46,369 nucleotides of DNA, taken from positions 1 to 46,369 of the forward strand of contig CAAEIG010000235.1 of assembly GCA_900755895.1 (NCBI GenBank), in the 5' to 3' direction. The first letter of the stretch is position 1; each line of letters begins with the position of its first letter. Below the pieces are notes generated by a model that saw only the letters and a program-made list of their open reading frames with translations, was not told the DNA's origin and ran no database searches. Shown here one piece after another: positions 16,168 to 24,372 of this stretch. This DNA is from Clostridia bacterium. GTDB lineage: Bacteria; Bacillota; Clostridia; Oscillospirales; Acutalibacteraceae. A program made the position numbers and the translations under genes.

Positions 16168-16186
16168 ACTTACAACAACTGTAAGT
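16168..16186 (+). promoter_or_regulatory. Operator-like inverted repeat before the Bce operon
   Basis: ACTTACA-ACAAC-TGTAAGT, perfect 7-bp arms around 5 nt. It resembles the TTACA...TGTAA sites used by BceR-type response regulators. It ends where a TGGTCA -35 candidate starts (16186-16191), 17 bp from TATCAT (16209-16214), the expected place for an activator. Confidence 0.6.
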
Positions 16187-16242
16187 GGTCATCAGGAAGC
16201 GCCTGTGCTATCATTTGTGTGTAAATGATAGGAGGTATCCCA

Positions 16243-17010
16243 ATGAATCCAATTTTAAATATTGAGAACTTGACAAAAATCTACGGCAATGTACCGAATC
16301 AAACTAAGGCGCTCAATGGCATTACGTTCCAGGTGATGCCGGGAGAGTTTCTTGGTATTATGGGGAGTAGTGGCTCTGGTAAATCCACGCTGCTCAACTG
16401 TATTGCCACTGTGATCCAGCCCACGGGCGGAAGTATTGAAATCGACGGAAAAAGTTTGCACTCCTACAAGGGAAAAGCTTTGGCGGAATACCGGGGCAAA
16501 ACTGTTGGCTATCTGTTCCAGAATTTTGAACTGCTGGACAACTTGACAGGTCGGGAAAACATCCTGCTCCCAACCTCTCTCCATGGGGTCTCGGATGACG
16601 AGAGCGTACAGAGATTGAACCAATTGGCTGAGTACCTGGAGATCACCGACGTTTTAGACAAGTTCCCGTCCAAGATGTCCGGAGGTCAGCGTCAGCGTGT
16701 GGCTGCGGCAAGAGCGCTGATTCTCCACCCCAAAATGATTCTTGCCGACGAGCCCACTGGCGCATTGGACTCCAAGAATGCAAGGGGTCTGATGGAGAAA
16801 CTGTCCGGACTGAATCGAGACGAACAAGCTACCATCCTGATGGTGACCCATGATTCCAACGCAGCCAGCTTCTGCAAGCGCATCTTGTTTATCCAGGATG
16901 GTGTGATTTTTCACGAGCTGCGTCGCGGGGACGAAAATCAGCAGGAATTTTATGGCCGGATCTTGAAGGTGATGGCCCAGCTGGGAGGGGGGAGTTCCAA
17001 TGTTCTCTAA
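16243..17010 (+). CDS. bceA: Bacitracin-type ABC transporter, ATP-binding protein (BceA-like)
   Basis: A 255-residue ATPase of the MacB/BceA class that drives a paired FtsX-type permease to free membrane targets of cell-wall antibiotics. Walker A GSSGSGKST is at 41-49, the signature MSGGQ at 145-149 and Walker B ILADE at 166-170. The ATG at 16243 has AGGAGG 7 nt upstream; an upstream in-frame start at 16225 precedes this site. The permease gene overlaps its end by 11 nt. A response regulator and an intramembrane-sensing kinase follow. The symbol is by family, and the peptide recognised is unknown. Confidence 0.9.
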   Translation: MNPILNIENLTKIYGNVPNQTKALNGITFQVMPGEFLGIMGSSGSGKSTLLNCIATVIQPTGGSIEIDGKSLHSYKGKALAEYRGKTVGYLFQNFELLDNLTGRENILLPTSLHGVSDDESVQRLNQLAEYLEITDVLDKFPSKMSGGQRQRVAAARALILHPKMILADEPTGALDSKNARGLMEKLSGLNRDEQATILMVTHDSNAASFCKRILFIQDGVIFHELRRGDENQQEFYGRILKVMAQLGGGSSNVL

Positions 17011-19072
17011 TCTGATTCTCCGAAACAGCCGCCGCAGCCGGAAGGAGAACGGTCTGTTTTTTAGTTCCCTGGTGATCTCCATTGTGGCGTTTTACATGAT
17101 CTTATCCGTCTCCACTCAGGATGTGATGCTCTTTTTGAAGAAGATGGAAAGCGACGCAGTGGATAGGCTGTTGACCATGATCCCTGTGTTTTATCTAATA
17201 ACGTTGGATATCCTAGTCTTTTTGACTTACTTTGCCTGCAAGTATCAGTTTGAACGCAGACGCCATGAATTTGGTGTTTACCTGATGATGGGAATGCGTC
17301 GCAGCAAACTGTTCGGGATGCTTTTGGCGGAAGATCTGGTAAGCAGTGTTCTGGCCCTGGTTATTGGATTGCCCGTGGCAGTGTTGCTGTCGGAGATGAC
17401 CAGTCTTGTCACGGCGAAACTGGTGGGTATGGGAATCATCGGTCATCGTTTTACATTTTCCTGGACGGCATTCGTGCTGACGTTGACAGGTTTCTTGGCC
17501 ATCAAGCTGGTGGCACTGCTGTTCCTAAGCGGAGGAATCAGCCGTCAGGAAATTGGGGTGCTGTTGACAGAACCAACCAATCGCCCCAAGAAACAACACC
17601 CCACCTATCTGTATGCTCTGGCAGCTGGAAGTGGGTTTGTCATGTTGGCCATGGCTTACTATATGGCGATTCAAGGTATTGCATGGATCGGTCAAAACAT
17701 GATGACCCTGACCATGGCGCTGGGTACGGTGGGCACTATGCTGCTGTTTTATGGAATGCGGGTACTGATCTCCCTGATCGTAAACAAAGGGAGGGGGAAG
17801 AGACAACTTCATGTGTTTACTTTCCGTCAGATTCAGGAAAATGTTGTTCAGCAGTCCACCTCTATGGCTGTTAGCTCATTGCTGATTTTGGGAGCTCTGT
17901 GTTGCTTTGGCGTGGGAGTGGCCATTGCCGCTACCAACCCTTCCTCCGCGAACCATGTGATTGACTACACCTTTGAGGAGCCTGCAGCGGAAGATCCAGA
18001 ACAGGTTCTCCCAACGATACGGACAATGCTGCAAGAGCACAATTTGGACACCCAGTTTTCTCAACTGTTCGAAATGAAAATAGGGTATATCCGTACCACA
18101 GAGGATCAGGCCAATGCTTTTTCCATGGATGCTGCCATAGAGGCTCTCAAGCGACTCTCCCCATCCCAGGAGCGGAATACCCTATTGAACAATCTTGGGT
18201 ATGACACATTCCCTCAGTTGATCTGTCTGTCCGACTATAATAAAATGTTGGAGTTGGCCGGCAAACCCACGCTCACATTAGGGGAAAATGAAGCAGCCGT
18301 GTACATGGATGCCGATTATACCCCTGCAAATCAACTTGCCATGCTCGATGATGCATTAGCTGGCTACTCAGAGGCCCAGCTGGTGGGAAGCCCCATTTAT
18401 CTGACGGGGGAGATTCAGTCGGTGAACCTGGTTACCGACCGTTCCATCACACTGGCCTTGGCCCTGATTTTGCCCGATGACGCTTTTTACTACCATACGC
18501 AATCGAAGTATACTACATACGTAAATGGAGTGCTCGATCCTCAGACCTTAAAGAAAAGCGGCTTGCTGACTATCTACTCCAGCCTGAATGAAAAGCTGGA
18601 TGAAACGGGTGTGGAGTATGAGAGTTATCTGCAAAACATCGGACGCCAGCTTTTCTTGACCGTAGCATCCAGCTATCTTTGTATTTACTTGGCGATTGTG
18701 TTCCTGGTGGTTGCCAATACCATCGTGGGAGTTCAGTTTTTGATGAGTCAGCAGAAAACAGGACGCAGGTATCAGACCTTGATCCGCTTAGGCGCTTCTT
18801 ATGAAAACCTTTGCCATTCTGCTCGAAAGCAGATCACTTGGTTTATGGGACTTCCCGTGTTGGTGGCTGCCATCAGTAGTATGTTTGGAGTCCGAGCACT
18901 GTTCACCGGGATTCTTTCGCCCCGAACTCGTGGAACCATACCGGAGATGCTGTTTGTGGCGGCAGCTATGATTTTACTGCTTTGCGTGGTAGAATATCTC
19001 TATATGCAGACGGTCAAACGCACCAGTGACAAGTATTTGCTGACCCAGATGCAGCCACATAGGGAAGAATAA
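17000..19072 (+). CDS. bceB: Bacitracin-type ABC transporter permease (BceB-like)
   Basis: A 690-residue FtsX-fold permease. An N-terminal transmembrane helix (about 24-42), further helices near 55-75 and 105-190, and more to about 315 precede a large extracellular domain (about 320-545). The C-terminal helices lie near 555-585, 625-645 and 655-675. This ten-helix plan with the big loop between helices 7 and 8 is that of BceB/BraE flux-sensing transporters, which bind the antibiotic-lipid complex and signal to the BceS kinase. The start overlaps bceA and has GGAGGGGGGAG upstream. Confidence 0.88.
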   Translation: MFSNLILRNSRRSRKENGLFFSSLVISIVAFYMILSVSTQDVMLFLKKMESDAVDRLLTMIPVFYLITLDILVFLTYFACKYQFERRRHEFGVYLMMGMRRSKLFGMLLAEDLVSSVLALVIGLPVAVLLSEMTSLVTAKLVGMGIIGHRFTFSWTAFVLTLTGFLAIKLVALLFLSGGISRQEIGVLLTEPTNRPKKQHPTYLYALAAGSGFVMLAMAYYMAIQGIAWIGQNMMTLTMALGTVGTMLLFYGMRVLISLIVNKGRGKRQLHVFTFRQIQENVVQQSTSMAVSSLLILGALCCFGVGVAIAATNPSSANHVIDYTFEEPAAEDPEQVLPTIRTMLQEHNLDTQFSQLFEMKIGYIRTTEDQANAFSMDAAIEALKRLSPSQERNTLLNNLGYDTFPQLICLSDYNKMLELAGKPTLTLGENEAAVYMDADYTPANQLAMLDDALAGYSEAQLVGSPIYLTGEIQSVNLVTDRSITLALALILPDDAFYYHTQSKYTTYVNGVLDPQTLKKSGLLTIYSSLNEKLDETGVEYESYLQNIGRQLFLTVASSYLCIYLAIVFLVVANTIVGVQFLMSQQKTGRRYQTLIRLGASYENLCHSARKQITWFMGLPVLVAAISSMFGVRALFTGILSPRTRGTIPEMLFVAAAMILLLCVVEYLYMQTVKRTSDKYLLTQMQPHREE

Positions 19073-19093
19073 TTTGGAAAGGATGGGACAAAG

Positions 19094-19831
19094 GTGAAAA
19101 CCATTGCCGTTGTGGAAGATGAAGCCTATATGCGTGAGGAGCTTTGCAGTATGCTCCAAAAGGCCGGGTATCATGTGGAGGCAATCACTGATTTTGAAAA
19201 TGTCACCCAGCAGCTGATGAGCATTCTTCCTGATTTGGTGGTTTTGGATTTGAATTTGCCGGGAATCAGTGGTTTCCAAATTTGTCGGGAACTGAAAAGC
19301 AGAACTTCGATTGCAGTTTTGGTGTTGACTTCCAGAGATCAGATAAAGGACGAGGTGCAAGCGCTTCAGTTGGGTGCGGATGAATATTTGGCAAAGCCGT
19401 GCAAAAGAGAGCGGCTTTTAGCCAGGGTATCCAATGTTCTCAAACGGTTTGAGGATCTCCCAAATCTCATGGAAGGCCCGGGCTTTCGGTTGGACCCACA
19501 CACCTATACCCTTTATATTCACAGCACCTCTGAAGTCCTCCCCAAAAATCAGGGAAAACTGTTGGTCGCTCTATTGACCGCAGGAGATACGCTAGTCACT
19601 GCCCAGAGCCTCTTCCAGGCTGTGTGGGGAACCACGGAATACATCGATGAAAATGCCTTGCGGGTGAATCTGACTCGGCTGAAAAAGACCATGGCCCGTC
19701 TAAAAATGAAGCAGAAGATTGTGGCAGTTCGCGGCTTGGGCTATCGCTTGGAAACGGAGGCGGCGCATGAAAAAACTTTGGCACAAGGTGGAACGCTATT
19801 ACCCATGGATGCTGTTGCTGCTGGGGATTGA
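19094..19831 (+). CDS. bceR: OmpR-family response regulator (BceR-like)
   Basis: A receiver domain (1-115) with acidic residues E8, D9 and E10, phospho-acceptor D52 (VVLDLNLPG) and a conserved lysine in LAKP, followed by a winged-helix DNA-binding domain ending RGLGYRLE. It starts at GTG, with AAAGGATGGG upstream. The last 22 codons run past the canonical end and overlap the kinase gene by 65 nt, a strong coupling of the two. The inverted repeat at 16168-16186 is its likely target. Confidence 0.9.
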   Translation: MKTIAVVEDEAYMREELCSMLQKAGYHVEAITDFENVTQQLMSILPDLVVLDLNLPGISGFQICRELKSRTSIAVLVLTSRDQIKDEVQALQLGADEYLAKPCKRERLLARVSNVLKRFEDLPNLMEGPGFRLDPHTYTLYIHSTSEVLPKNQGKLLVALLTAGDTLVTAQSLFQAVWGTTEYIDENALRVNLTRLKKTMARLKMKQKIVAVRGLGYRLETEAAHEKTLAQGGTLLPMDAVAAGD

Positions 19832-20771
19832 CTGCTTTTGTGCAATCATTCTTTGGGTCTCAGACATCCAGGCATTCCAAACGCTGATTGGTTTGGTGGT
19901 GATGGCAAGCGTTCTTTTCGGTGCATTGCTGTTGGTTGTGCTGTGCAAGAAAGATGACAGGTGCCAAGAGCTTTTCCGGAGTTTCCTCAGCGATCCAAAC
20001 GCCTGCAACGAGGAACGGCTCCTGAGCGCTCTCAGTTGGGAGGAAGGGGAATCCATTCGCCTCCTTGCAACGGTTCTCCGGGAGAAACAGTTGGCGTGCA
20101 CCAACCTGGAAGATGCCCTACGGGATTACGAAGAGTATGTTGAGGGATGGGCTCATGAAGCGAAAACCCCTCTATCGCTGCTGACAGTGATCCTAGATAA
20201 CCGGGAAGATGAGATAGCCCCTTCCGTACACGCGAAATTGGATTATGTCCGCAGTCAGCTTCAAGAGGATATCACGCAAATGCTGTACTACGCCCGTCTA
20301 AAAAGCAGCACCAAAGATTACCGGTTTGAAGATGTTGATCTGGAAGAGTGCTTGGGCGAAATTTTGGAGGACTATGCTCCGCTTCTGGAAGAAAAGCAGT
20401 TTGTAGTCCAACAGAAACTCCAGGGGGAAACCGTCTACACAGATCGCAGAGGACTCCAGTTTATGCTGGGCCAAATTGTGAGCAATGCAGTGAAGTATAG
20501 CAGTGCTCATCCCAGTCTTACGATTTCCATGATGCATGGGGAGACGGAAGATATCCTTTATGTGGAGGATAATGGTGTGGGTGTAAAAGAGTATGATTTC
20601 CCGTACATTTTCCAAAAGGGATTTACTGGCGATTCCACAGACAGCAGAAAAAAGGCCACTGGCATGGGCCTTTATCTTACCAAAAGGATGGCGGATGACC
20701 TGAACCTGCGCCTGGAGGCAACGTCCCAGTGGGGGAAGGGATTCAAAATGGCCATTTACTTCCCCAAATAA
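19767..20771 (+). CDS. bceS: Intramembrane-sensing histidine kinase (BceS-like)
   Basis: A 334-residue kinase with two helices (about 13-31 and 38-60) and almost no extracellular loop, the intramembrane-sensing type that hears its signal from the BceAB transporter. The phospho-accepting histidine is in GWAHEAKTPL (H130). The ATP-binding domain shows the N box QIVSNAVKYS, the G1 box VEDNGVGV and the G2 box GMGLYL. The ATG at 19767 lies inside the response regulator frame, with GGAGGCGGC upstream. A longer frame from 19719 has no ribosome site. Only a short leader separates it from the TetR promoter. Confidence 0.9.
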   Translation: MKKLWHKVERYYPWMLLLLGIDCFCAIILWVSDIQAFQTLIGLVVMASVLFGALLLVVLCKKDDRCQELFRSFLSDPNACNEERLLSALSWEEGESIRLLATVLREKQLACTNLEDALRDYEEYVEGWAHEAKTPLSLLTVILDNREDEIAPSVHAKLDYVRSQLQEDITQMLYYARLKSSTKDYRFEDVDLEECLGEILEDYAPLLEEKQFVVQQKLQGETVYTDRRGLQFMLGQIVSNAVKYSSAHPSLTISMMHGETEDILYVEDNGVGVKEYDFPYIFQKGFTGDSTDSRKKATGMGLYLTKRMADDLNLRLEATSQWGKGFKMAIYFPK

Positions 20772-20852
20772 TAGGGCAGAAAGCTGGGGGTACTGGTTGA
20801 AGAGATTTTGGATCTTACTCTCCAAACTGCGGGCGGTTTCTTTTCTAGAAGC

Positions 20853-20881
20853 TTGACAAGGGAAAGGCGTCAAGCTATAAT
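20853..20881 (+). promoter_or_regulatory. Consensus sigma-A promoter of the tetR operon
   Basis: A perfect TTGACA (20853-20858), exactly 17 bp, then a perfect TATAAT (20876-20881). Such a strong promoter usually needs a repressor, and an operator overlaps it. Confidence 0.9.
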
Positions 20882-20894
20882 GAACACTGTTCAT
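20880..20894 (+). promoter_or_regulatory. Palindromic TetR operator
   Basis: ATGAACA-C-TGTTCAT, a perfect 15-bp palindrome overlapping the end of the -10 box and the start site, 14 bp before the tetR start codon. TGAAC-type palindromes are usual for TetR/AcrR autorepressors. Confidence 0.8.
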
Positions 20895-20908
20895 GTTGAG
20901 GTGACGGA

Positions 20909-21466
20909 ATGAATACTGCTGTAACATCGAAAGAGGAGATCTTAAAAGCCAGTCGAGAGCTGATTCAAAAACAAGGGTGGTCGGCGATCAATATTCGCTC
21001 TGTCGCAGCGGCCTGTGGTGTGTCTGTGGGGTCTATCTACAATTATTTTGATTCAAAAGCAGCTCTGGTAGGAGCTGCAGTGGAAAGCGTCTGGTGTGAG
21101 ATTTTCCACCGTCCAGAGGATGGAACCGTATTTCAGGATACCCAGGCTTGTATTACCTGGATGTATGAGCGGATGGAATACGGCTGCAATCAATACCCTG
21201 GTTTCTTTAGCCTTCACTCTCTTGGATTCTTGGGAGAGGACAAGTCGGACGGAAAGCGGCGGATGCAGCAAACCTGGCAGCATATTATGGAGGGGCTGTG
21301 TTCTGTCTTACTGCGCGACTCCAAAGTACGCTCCAATGCATTCACGGAGGATTTTACAGCTGAGAAGTTTGCGGGTGTCCTGTTTTCCTTGATGCTGTCC
21401 GCTTTGTTGCGCCAGGACTACGATCCCGGTGCTGTTTTGGAAATCGTCCGCAGGACCCTATATTGA
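20909..21466 (+). CDS. TetR/AcrR-family repressor
   Basis: A 185-residue regulator. The N-terminal helix-turn-helix (about 8-55) ends with the family signature VGSIYNYFDSKAAL; the C-terminal ligand-binding domain is unassigned. It probably represses itself through the palindrome at 20880-20894, and possibly the three membrane-protein genes that follow. A hairpin at 21467-21494 between it and them could reduce read-through. The inducer is unknown. Confidence 0.88.
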   Translation: MNTAVTSKEEILKASRELIQKQGWSAINIRSVAAACGVSVGSIYNYFDSKAALVGAAVESVWCEIFHRPEDGTVFQDTQACITWMYERMEYGCNQYPGFFSLHSLGFLGEDKSDGKRRMQQTWQHIMEGLCSVLLRDSKVRSNAFTEDFTAEKFAGVLFSLMLSALLRQDYDPGAVLEIVRRTLY

Positions 21467-21494
21467 AATTCCCACAAAAGCGTGGGAATTTTTT
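21467..21494 (+). terminator. Hairpin between tetR and the membrane genes
   Basis: AATTCCCAC (21467-21475), a 6-nt loop, GTGGGAATT (21482-21490) and TTTT. It starts one base past the tetR stop, so it may be a leaky terminator or attenuator within the operon. Confidence 0.7.
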
Positions 21495-21533
21495 ATCCAG
21501 GAAACTGAACCTTGTTCAAGAAGGAGGCAGTTT

Positions 21534-21986
21534 ATGAAAGTGAATCGAAATACCCTGTTGCTTCTGGCCTGCCTGGTGTGGAGTGCAGCAGGATTTAACA
21601 TTCTCCGCATTGGTGTAATTGCCTATCCACCCTATCTGTCCGTGTTAAATTTTCTGCTATCTGCTGTGGTGTTTGCCGTGTTTCAGAAATTTATCTTTGG
21701 GAAGCTGGTAAAGAAACATACCATCAGAATTCATGCCTATTCAGAGGAACGGCAGTTTTTCCTCAAATTCTTTGATGGAAAAGCCTTCGCAATTATGGCA
21801 GTGATGATGACCGGAGGAATCGGCCTGCGGGTGAGCGGATTGGCGCCGGACCGGTTTATTGCAGTCTTTTATACCGGTTTGGGGGCATCTCTTTTGGTGG
21901 CAGGATTGTTGTTTGGCCGTAACTTTGGCAGAGCGGTAGGAGCCGCCGTCACAGTTCAAAATAAAACGGAGCAGGAAGGAGAATGA
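21534..21986 (+). CDS. Four-helix membrane protein of unknown function
   Basis: A 150-residue integral membrane protein with hydrophobic segments near 6-24, 30-48, 83-100 and 105-128. I do not recognise the family. I took the ATG at 21534, with AAGGAGG 6 nt upstream; the open frame begins earlier inside tetR without a ribosome site. It is followed after 4 nt by another membrane protein gene and then a DUF2871 gene, forming a trio behind tetR. Confidence 0.75.
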   Translation: MKVNRNTLLLLACLVWSAAGFNILRIGVIAYPPYLSVLNFLLSAVVFAVFQKFIFGKLVKKHTIRIHAYSEERQFFLKFFDGKAFAIMAVMMTGGIGLRVSGLAPDRFIAVFYTGLGASLLVAGLLFGRNFGRAVGAAVTVQNKTEQEGE

Positions 21987-21990
21987 ACGG

Positions 21991-22656
21991 ATGCAAGCAA
22001 TCGTAGAAACCCTGTTTGATGCGGTCTATTTGATTTCTGTCATTACCATCGGCGTACTGATGATTCGGGGAAGCAAGGGAGAGCCGCAGTTCCGCCTGTT
22101 TGGCTGGATGGCCGTAGTTCTAGGCGTGGGGGATTCCTTCCACTTGGTTCCCAGGGCCCTGGCTCTGTGTACCAGTGGTTTGGAAAACTATACCGTCCCC
22201 CTGGGACTGGGCAAATGGATCACGTCGGTTACCATGACCATTTTTTATGTGCTGCTATACTATGTTTGGCGGCAGCGGTACCGGATCCAGGGGCAAAGTG
22301 TTTTAACTGCAGCTGTGTACGGTCTGGCAGGTGTACGGATCGCACTGTGCATGATGCCGCAGAATCAATGGCTCTGTGCGGAAGCGCCACTTTCCTGGGG
22401 GATCTACCGCAATATTCCCTTTGCTCTGCTGGGGCTCTTGGTGATCGTGTTGTTCTACCGCAGTGCAAAGGAGCGGAGAGATCGAGCGTTCCGGTGGATG
22501 TGGCTGACCATCGTACTGAGCTTTGGATTCTACATCCCGGTGGTGCTGTGGGCGGATGTGGTTCCCATGATCGGGATGCTGATGATCCCCAAAACCTGCG
22601 CTTATGTGTGGACGGTGTTGATTGGGTATTTTGCTATGAAAAAGGAATGTAAATAA
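21991..22656 (+). CDS. Multi-pass membrane protein of unknown function
   Basis: A 221-residue protein with about seven hydrophobic segments spread over its length and short loops, including DSFHLVPRAL and a Trp/Tyr-rich helix. No catalytic motif or named family was recognised. The start is 4 nt after the preceding stop, with AGGAAGGAGAA upstream. It is translated as part of the tetR-controlled trio. Confidence 0.75.
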   Translation: MQAIVETLFDAVYLISVITIGVLMIRGSKGEPQFRLFGWMAVVLGVGDSFHLVPRALALCTSGLENYTVPLGLGKWITSVTMTIFYVLLYYVWRQRYRIQGQSVLTAAVYGLAGVRIALCMMPQNQWLCAEAPLSWGIYRNIPFALLGLLVIVLFYRSAKERRDRAFRWMWLTIVLSFGFYIPVVLWADVVPMIGMLMIPKTCAYVWTVLIGYFAMKKECK

Positions 22657-22667
22657 GGAGAATCACA

Positions 22668-23087
22668 ATGAAACGATATATGAATGTATCTCTGGTGTAT
22701 GCTGTTCTTGCCATGGTGGGTGGTGTATTTTATCGGGAGTTCACCAAGGTCAACGGCTTTACAGCTAAAACCACCCTCGGGGTAGTACATACCCATTACT
22801 TCCTGATGGGCATGGTGTTTTTTCTGCTGCTTCTTCTGTTGGAAAAGAACTTTTCCTTCACTGGGAAAAAGACCGGTCGGATACTGGTTGCCTATCATAT
22901 TGGCCTGAATCTGACTGCTGTGATGTTTGTGGTGCGGGGCATTACCCAAGTGCTGGGAACTTCACTTTCCTCTGGCATGAGTGCGGCAATTTCCGGTGTC
23001 GCCGGGATTGGTCATATTCTGCTAGGTGTTAGCCTGGTGCTGTTGCTGGTTCAGATCAAGCGTAGCGTATCGGCAACCAAGGGATGA
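22668..23087 (+). CDS. DUF2871 family membrane protein
   Basis: A 139-residue membrane protein with four predicted helices. The motifs GGVFYREFTK, HTHYFLMGM and RGITQVLGT are those of DUF2871. Histidines in helices (HTH, GHI) could bind a metal or heme, but no function is established that I know of. AAGGAG lies before the ATG. It is the last gene of the tetR trio, 11 nt behind its neighbour. Confidence 0.85.
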   Translation: MKRYMNVSLVYAVLAMVGGVFYREFTKVNGFTAKTTLGVVHTHYFLMGMVFFLLLLLLEKNFSFTGKKTGRILVAYHIGLNLTAVMFVVRGITQVLGTSLSSGMSAAISGVAGIGHILLGVSLVLLLVQIKRSVSATKG

Positions 23088-23156
23088 GCCGCGGGCTTTT
23101 CTCGGTTTGACTTCTGCTGAAGTAAGCATCCCAGAATGACCATGCCAGAACAGGCA

Positions 23157-23198
23157 TAAAAATCCCTGCCAGCTTGAAGAGTGCTGGCAGGGATTTTT
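23157..23198. terminator. Bidirectional terminator between convergent genes
   Basis: AATCCCTGCCAGC (23161-23173), a 9-nt loop and GCTGGCAGGGATT (23183-23195), flanked by an A run on the left and a T run on the right. It ends both the DUF2871 transcript (plus) and the isomerase-like transcript (minus). Confidence 0.9.
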
Positions 23199-23217
23199 GC
23201 AAGACAATCTGTTTGTT

Positions 23218-24045
23218 TCAGAGAACATATTTGGAAAAGTGTTGCCGTAGAAAAGCCATAGCAGCCTCGTATTCCTCAAAGGTGTCCAGATGCTCAATGA
23301 GTACAGGAGCGTCAGCAGAAAGCTTGGAAAGGTGGTGGAGATAGCACTCCAATTTTCCTTCTCCGGTGCCGATGGGTGTTTCCTGAATCATCACTGTGGT
23401 TCCCACATGCATGGTGATGTCCTTGAGGTGGCTGCTGGTGATGGAGCTGCCCAGCAAGGAAAATGCCTCTTCCATCAGTTCTTCCTGATGGGTATAGCTG
23501 TAAGGATCACGCACAAAGTTGAAGATGTCCATGTGTACCCCGAAGCCCTTGCGGTTAACATCTTGGAGAAACTGAAGATATTGTTGGGGATTCCAGGGGA
23601 GCATCCACTGCATGGGCTCCAAAGCATAGACGGTGTGTTCCGGCTTTACGGTATCGCACAAGCGCTGGATGAATTCCACGTTCTTGTGGTAGAGAGCTTC
23701 GTCAAAATTTTCTCGATAACAGTAAAACCACTTTTCTCCGGCAGCTCCCGAAACGTTGACGCAGCAGTCAGCATGGACATACTCTGCCAGACGGAACTGC
23801 TCCAAGCAGCGGGTTTGGACATTTTGGGCTTTGTCCAGGTCGGGAAGATGGGGAGAATCCCACACACCCACTTCTGCGATGCGAATGTCGCGATCCTGAG
23901 CGGCTTTCACATAGGCGTCGATCAAGTTGATAGGCGCCCGGTAGTCCACTGGGAAGGAGGTAGCTCGAAAGCCACGATCTGCCAGAATTTCTGCCCATTG
24001 TTCCGGAGAGTCATGGGGTGGGGTAAAATTGATGCCTATTCTCAT
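23218..24045 (-). CDS. Sugar phosphate isomerase/epimerase-like TIM-barrel protein
   Basis: A 275-residue xylose-isomerase-like (AP endonuclease family 2) barrel. Visible are the N-terminal MRIGINFTPPHDSPEQW, metal-site candidates in ALEPMQW and VHMDIFNF, HLKDI and a late IEHLDTFEEYEAA. Members isomerise or epimerise ketoses or inositols with a divalent metal; the substrate is not clear here. The ATG has AAAGGAGGAG 7 nt upstream. It stands alone on the minus strand inside the cotJC element, which is unusual for a carbohydrate gene. Confidence 0.82.
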   Translation of the reverse strand: MRIGINFTPPHDSPEQWAEILADRGFRATSFPVDYRAPINLIDAYVKAAQDRDIRIAEVGVWDSPHLPDLDKAQNVQTRCLEQFRLAEYVHADCCVNVSGAAGEKWFYCYRENFDEALYHKNVEFIQRLCDTVKPEHTVYALEPMQWMLPWNPQQYLQFLQDVNRKGFGVHMDIFNFVRDPYSYTHQEELMEEAFSLLGSSITSSHLKDITMHVGTTVMIQETPIGTGEGKLECYLHHLSKLSADAPVLIEHLDTFEEYEAAMAFLRQHFSKYVL

Positions 24046-24335
24046 TGGTATACTCCTCCTTTAAGGGTTAAGTGAACTCTGTGAAACTGAGAGGCACAGG
24101 CTAATTGTCCGTGTCCCTACACTCCAGAGTACTGGGAAGCGTTTCTTCCCACGTATACAATACCACAAACTTCCTCCATTTTCTTTGTTTTTCAAAGAAA
24201 ACACGTAATTTTATTAACTCAAGAGGAGAGAACTGAAAAGGTGAGTATTGTCAATCTCGCCGTGGGTGGTATCAAGGAGGGAGTTAGTATTTACTTCTTG
24301 CAAAACTTCTATGGCGGGTGAACCTTGTACGGCAG
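24046..24335. other. Intergenic region with a stem-loop and a doubtful short ORF
   Basis: This gap holds a stem-loop TTTCTTTG-TTTTT-CAAAGAAA at 24180-24200. It also holds a 26-codon GTG frame at 24241-24321 with GAGGAGAG 10 nt upstream. The product (VSIVNLAVGGIKEGVSIYFL...) has no recognised relatives. No clear promoter for the flanking genes was found. Confidence 0.35.
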
Positions 24336-24372
24336 CAAAAACCGGCCAGGTGGTTTTCACCTTGGCCGGTTT
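24336..24372 (-). terminator. Terminator of the serine recombinase gene
   Basis: AAACCGGCCAGGTG (24339-24352) pairs with CACCTTGGCCGGTTT (24358-24372) with one bulge. The A run at 24337-24341 is a T run on the minus strand. It directly adjoins the recombinase stop codon. Confidence 0.8.
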
